A program made the position numbers and the translations under genes. Source: Lacrimispora sp. BS-2 (lineage in GTDB: Bacteria > Bacillota > Clostridia > Lachnospirales > Lachnospiraceae). From it: a stretch of DNA of 64,000 bases. Where the stretch lies: positions 1,364,001-1,428,000 of the forward strand of contig NZ_CP157940.1 of assembly GCF_040207125.1 (NCBI RefSeq), given 5' to 3'. Of the stretch, positions 63,450-64,000 are shown piece by piece (position 1 is the stretch's first letter; each line of letters opens with the position of its first letter). The notes under the pieces are model-generated. The model did no database searches. It was not told the origin of the DNA and saw only the letters and a list, made by a program, of their open reading frames with translations.

Positions 63450-63645
63450 TATCACATTCTGTTATATCTCCGGTTCCAACGCGTTTGTTTTGCAGTTACC
63501 CGCATATTTCACGTAGGATACACGCCCGGAGGGGCATGGAAGGGCATCCGCCGAAAATTCGATAACCCTTCACCTCGTCAACCCTTGATACCATTTTCCT
63601 GGGAAAAATGTTCACGATCGTATCAACAGGTACATGGCGCTTAGC
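63450..63645 (-). ncRNA. glmS ribozyme riboswitch
   Basis: On the minus strand AAGCGCC (cleavage expected between bases 63641 and 63640) is followed by the core strings TTGACGAGG and GGTTATCGAATTTTCGGCGG, then ATGCCC, matching the glmS self-cleaving core. Glucosamine-6-phosphate triggers cleavage and lowers glmS mRNA. The 3' limit is approximate. Confidence 0.93.
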
Positions 63646-63685
63646 TTTGCTATTGTTATTTATGCCTCCTTCATAAATCTAGTTT

Positions 63686-63714
63686 ATTATAGCCTTTGAT
63701 CGTTTGTGCGTCAA
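63686..63714 (-). promoter_or_regulatory. Promoter of glmS
   Basis: Minus-strand TTGACG (63714-63709) and perfect TATAAT (63691-63686) with 17 bases between. Transcription would start about 38 bases before the ribozyme cleavage site, giving the short leader typical of this switch. Confidence 0.85.
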
Positions 63715-63788
63715 TACCATGATTTACATTCATTTTACGAAAAGTACCTTTTTCATTTTACATCAATTCTATAAAATGAATTTATGAT

Positions 63789-64000
63789 ATGCAGAAAGGT
63801 TATGATTCCACACCTCAGTCCGCAGGAGCTCTTCTCAGCGTATTCCCTGAAGCAAGGCAGATCGTGGAAACAGAGTTCGAAAACATGAGCATCAATAAGT
63901 CCATTGAAGACTATAATCTTATTAACGGCTGGATTTATTTCGAAAGGATATTGACAGATGAGAACAAAAGTTTGGGCTCACAGAGGCGCTTCCGCTTATG
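63789..64000 (+). other. Doubtful open frame before the phosphodiesterase gene
   Basis: A frame of over 70 codons from ATG 63789 to the window end, beginning MQKGYDSTPQSAGALL, composition like a real protein. It has no ribosome site and overlaps the better-supported gene at 63958 out of frame. It may be a gene remnant or chance. I do not recognise it. Confidence 0.25.
63958..64000 (+). CDS. Glycerophosphodiester phosphodiesterase, 5' end only
   Basis: Fourteen codons at the window edge: MRTKVWAHRGASAY. AHRGAS is the hallmark start of the GDPD TIM barrel and its catalytic His and Arg. AAAGGA lies about ten bases upstream, and an in-frame TGA at 63952 excludes a longer start. It would hydrolyse glycerophosphodiesters to glycerol-3-phosphate. 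Confidence 0.8.
   Translation, partial: MRTKVWAHRGASAY

Overview
The window looks like chromosome of an endospore-forming, low-to-medium GC Firmicute of the Lachnospiraceae, in my reading close to Lacrimispora / the Clostridium sphenoides-saccharolyticum group. This is inferred from spore genes (spoIVA, yqfC, yqfD, a SpoVB-like flippase), strong AGGAGG ribosome sites, a short ProB, the ylm-type sepF cluster and a glmS ribozyme. Almost all genes are on the + strand; only glmS is on the minus strand. No tRNA, rRNA, insertion sequence, prophage or CRISPR array was seen.

Layout. 1-3.2 kb: end of a branched-chain amino acid ABC transporter (livH partial, livM, livG, livF). 3.4-8.4 kb: spoIVA, a beta-CASP metallo-hydrolase, rnhA, a membrane-anchored LprI-like protein and a 49-residue membrane protein. 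8.4-11.4 kb: alaS and rpsU. 11.5-17.4 kb: a tightly overlapping run yqfC-yqfD-phoH-ybeY-yerB-like-spoVB-like. 17.5-20.8 kb: a small exported protein and two flavoproteins. 20.8-23.7 kb: proB-DUF896-MTHFS-proA. 23.7-25.6 kb: an Lsa-type ABC-F ribosome-protection gene behind an attenuator leader. 25.9-35.7 kb: a DUF1189 membrane protein with a small upstream ORF, then miaB, mutS, mutL, miaA, a methionine-gamma-lyase-like gene and DUF4321. 35.8-45.2 kb: cell-shape and division block radC-mreC-mreD-PBP2-minC-minD-minE-rodA-mgsA-DD-carboxypeptidase. 45.3-52.5 kb: a P-loop protein, an HlyD-like adaptor, yggS, sepF, aroB, lspA, rluD and a cytidylate-kinase-like gene. 52.6-61.4 kb: a nine-gene yhf cluster. 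61.5-63.7 kb: glmS with its ribozyme and promoter. The window ends in the first codons of a glycerophosphodiester phosphodiesterase.

How they work together. The 35.8-51.6 kb region builds and divides the envelope: MreC/MreD/PBP2/RodA make the lateral wall, MinCDE and SepF place the septum, LspA matures lipoproteins. The yhf cluster is the most obscure metabolic module. It joins a YhfZ regulator, a lone PRD, YhfU, a polytopic YhfT, a phosphotriesterase homologue, two PLP enzymes and a phosphopentomutase-like enzyme, and here it also carries a divergent amidase-signature protein that I do not know from the E. coli operon.

Main points for a second look: (1) mutL is split by a single in-frame TGA just before its conserved C-terminal motifs; (2) the ABC-F leader has a two-codon uORF, a 14-bp terminator and three mutually exclusive 8-nt segments, which together read as an antibiotic-responsive attenuator; (3) the yhf cluster has an extra amidase-like gene, a duplicated ~95-nt leader and a shared palindromic operator candidate; (4) there are three separate families of repeated, structured intergenic elements.
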